Assembly (NCBI RefSeq): GCF_000003605.2
Contig: NW_003125275.1
Span: 1 to 19,084, forward strand
Origin: Saccoglossus kowalevskii
Taxonomy: Eukaryota > Hemichordata > Enteropneusta > Harrimaniidae
Direction of reading: 5' to 3'
Length of the DNA: 19,084 bases
In this document: positions 18,897 through 19,084 of the stretch, piece after piece
Layout: the number at the start of each line of letters is the position of its first letter
Numbering within the stretch: the first letter of the stretch is position 1
The notes under the pieces: generated by a model
What the model was told of the DNA's origin: nothing
Seen by the model: only the letters and a program-made list of their open reading frames with translations
Databases searched by the model: none
Program-made: the position numbers and the translations under genes

Positions 18897-19084
18897 GGGT
18901 ATACTACAGAGATTGTGATGGAACCATGTGGGTAACCAGAACTGAAATACAGAGATATCAGTTGCAATGCATGATGGGTATACTGAATAGATTGTGATGG
19001 AACCATATGGGTAATCATAACTGAAATAAAAATACATATATATATTAGTTGCAATGCATGATGGTATACTACATAGATTGTGAA
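18897..19084. repeat. 79-87-84 bp length-variant cassette, copy 4 (cut by window end)
   Basis: The 79-bp CAGAG/GTAACC monomer (18897-18975) and the 87-bp CTGAATAG/CATAAC/TATTAG monomer (18976-19062) are followed by the first 22 bases of the GGTATAC...GTGAA monomer. The order is as at 4409-4658 and 8645-8894. Confidence 0.92.

Larger units (their letters stand above)
1..19084. repeat. 85-bp satellite DNA array filling the window
   Basis: About 225 complete head-to-tail monomers, all in one orientation, with no unique sequence between them. The commonest monomer is 85 bp. It starts GGGTATACTACATAG, continues through GATGGAACCATGTGGG, TAATCAGAACTGAAATAG and ACATAGATATCAG, and ends TTGCAATGCATGAT. 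Most copies keep GATATC (64-69) and ATGCAT (77-82). The 85-bp copies also keep GTATAC (3-8). Recurrent variable sites are 4 (T deleted), 13 and 16, 25 and 27, 30 and 32, 34-35, 43, 46, 51, 60-67 and 74. Alleles at these sites travel together and define subfamilies. Such arrays are typical of eukaryotic heterochromatin and evolve by unequal exchange and gene conversion. The host lineage and chromosomal site cannot be read from the sequence. I found no convincing gene, tRNA, rRNA or transposon on either strand. Confidence 0.97.

Noticed and set aside
1-19084. CRISPR array
   Set aside because: Repeats are directly adjacent with no unique spacers. The whole 85 bp is conserved, and no cas-like genes are present.
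1-19084. Telomeric repeat, rDNA spacer or tRNA array
   Set aside because: The unit is far longer than telomere repeats. I see no tRNA or rRNA-like segment, and no unit holds a non-repeat part.
1-19084. Transposon-internal tandem repeat or insertion sequence
   Set aside because: There are no terminal repeats, target-site duplications or transposase/reverse-transcriptase coding sequence in the window. An origin from a mobile element outside the window cannot be excluded.
1-19084. Palindromes ATGCAT, GATATC and GTATAC as operator or hairpin sites
   Set aside because: They are six-base self-complementary words repeated in most monomers by descent. They form no longer inverted repeat, and no nearby gene exists for them to regulate.
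1-19084. Window as a circular or rolling-circle concatemer
   Set aside because: The ends fall at different monomer phases and in different block contexts, and monomers differ too much for a simple concatemer. No evidence supports circularity.

Overview
The whole 19,084-bp window is one uninterrupted head-to-tail satellite DNA array. The basic monomer is 85 bp, about 35% G+C and purine-rich on the + strand (reading the consensus: A 32, T 23, G 20, C 10). I phased the monomers from the GGG that follows TGCATGAT. By hand this gives about 225 complete monomers plus partial units at the two ends (1-8 and 19063-19084). All monomers have the same orientation. I found no unique DNA, transposon, RNA gene, credible protein-coding gene or regulatory site. 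An array of this kind points to a eukaryote (centromeric, pericentromeric, subtelomeric or other heterochromatin). The sequence does not tell me which lineage, and I do not recognise the family. Monomer positions below use that phase: GTATAC at 3-8, GATATC at 64-69, ATGCAT at 77-82.

Monomers fall into length classes that mark subfamilies. There is the 85-bp consensus. An 84-bp class has lost the T at position 4 (GGGATAC start; 47 copies by eye). A second 84-bp class has lost one G (GGTATAC start, often followed by GAAGGATCC). A 79-bp class has lost one of two tandem GAAATA units. An 87-bp class has an expanded TA run. Because 84 is 28 codons, runs of 84-bp monomers give stop-free frames on both strands. 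This explains every long ORF in the window; I read none of them as genes.

Above the monomer level the array is a mosaic of repeated multi-monomer blocks (higher-order structure), not one regular higher-order repeat. Left part (1 to about 8,500): mixed 85/84-bp blocks, with the longest 84-bp runs at 3059-3983 and 6955-7627. Middle (about 8,500-12,112): more copies of the same blocks, for example 9320-9739 with 11524-11943, and 6020-6701 with 10844-11523. Right part (12,113 to the end): almost all 85-bp units with the most recent-looking duplications. These are a 424-bp five-monomer tandem duplication (14406-15253, one mismatch), a 509-bp block repeated at 13642 and 15424 (one mismatch), and a 340-bp block at 16442 and 17794 (no mismatch seen). 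Several monomers look like hybrids of two neighbours in another block copy, as unequal crossing-over would leave.

All counts and comparisons were made by reading, without alignment software, so single-base details should be confirmed.
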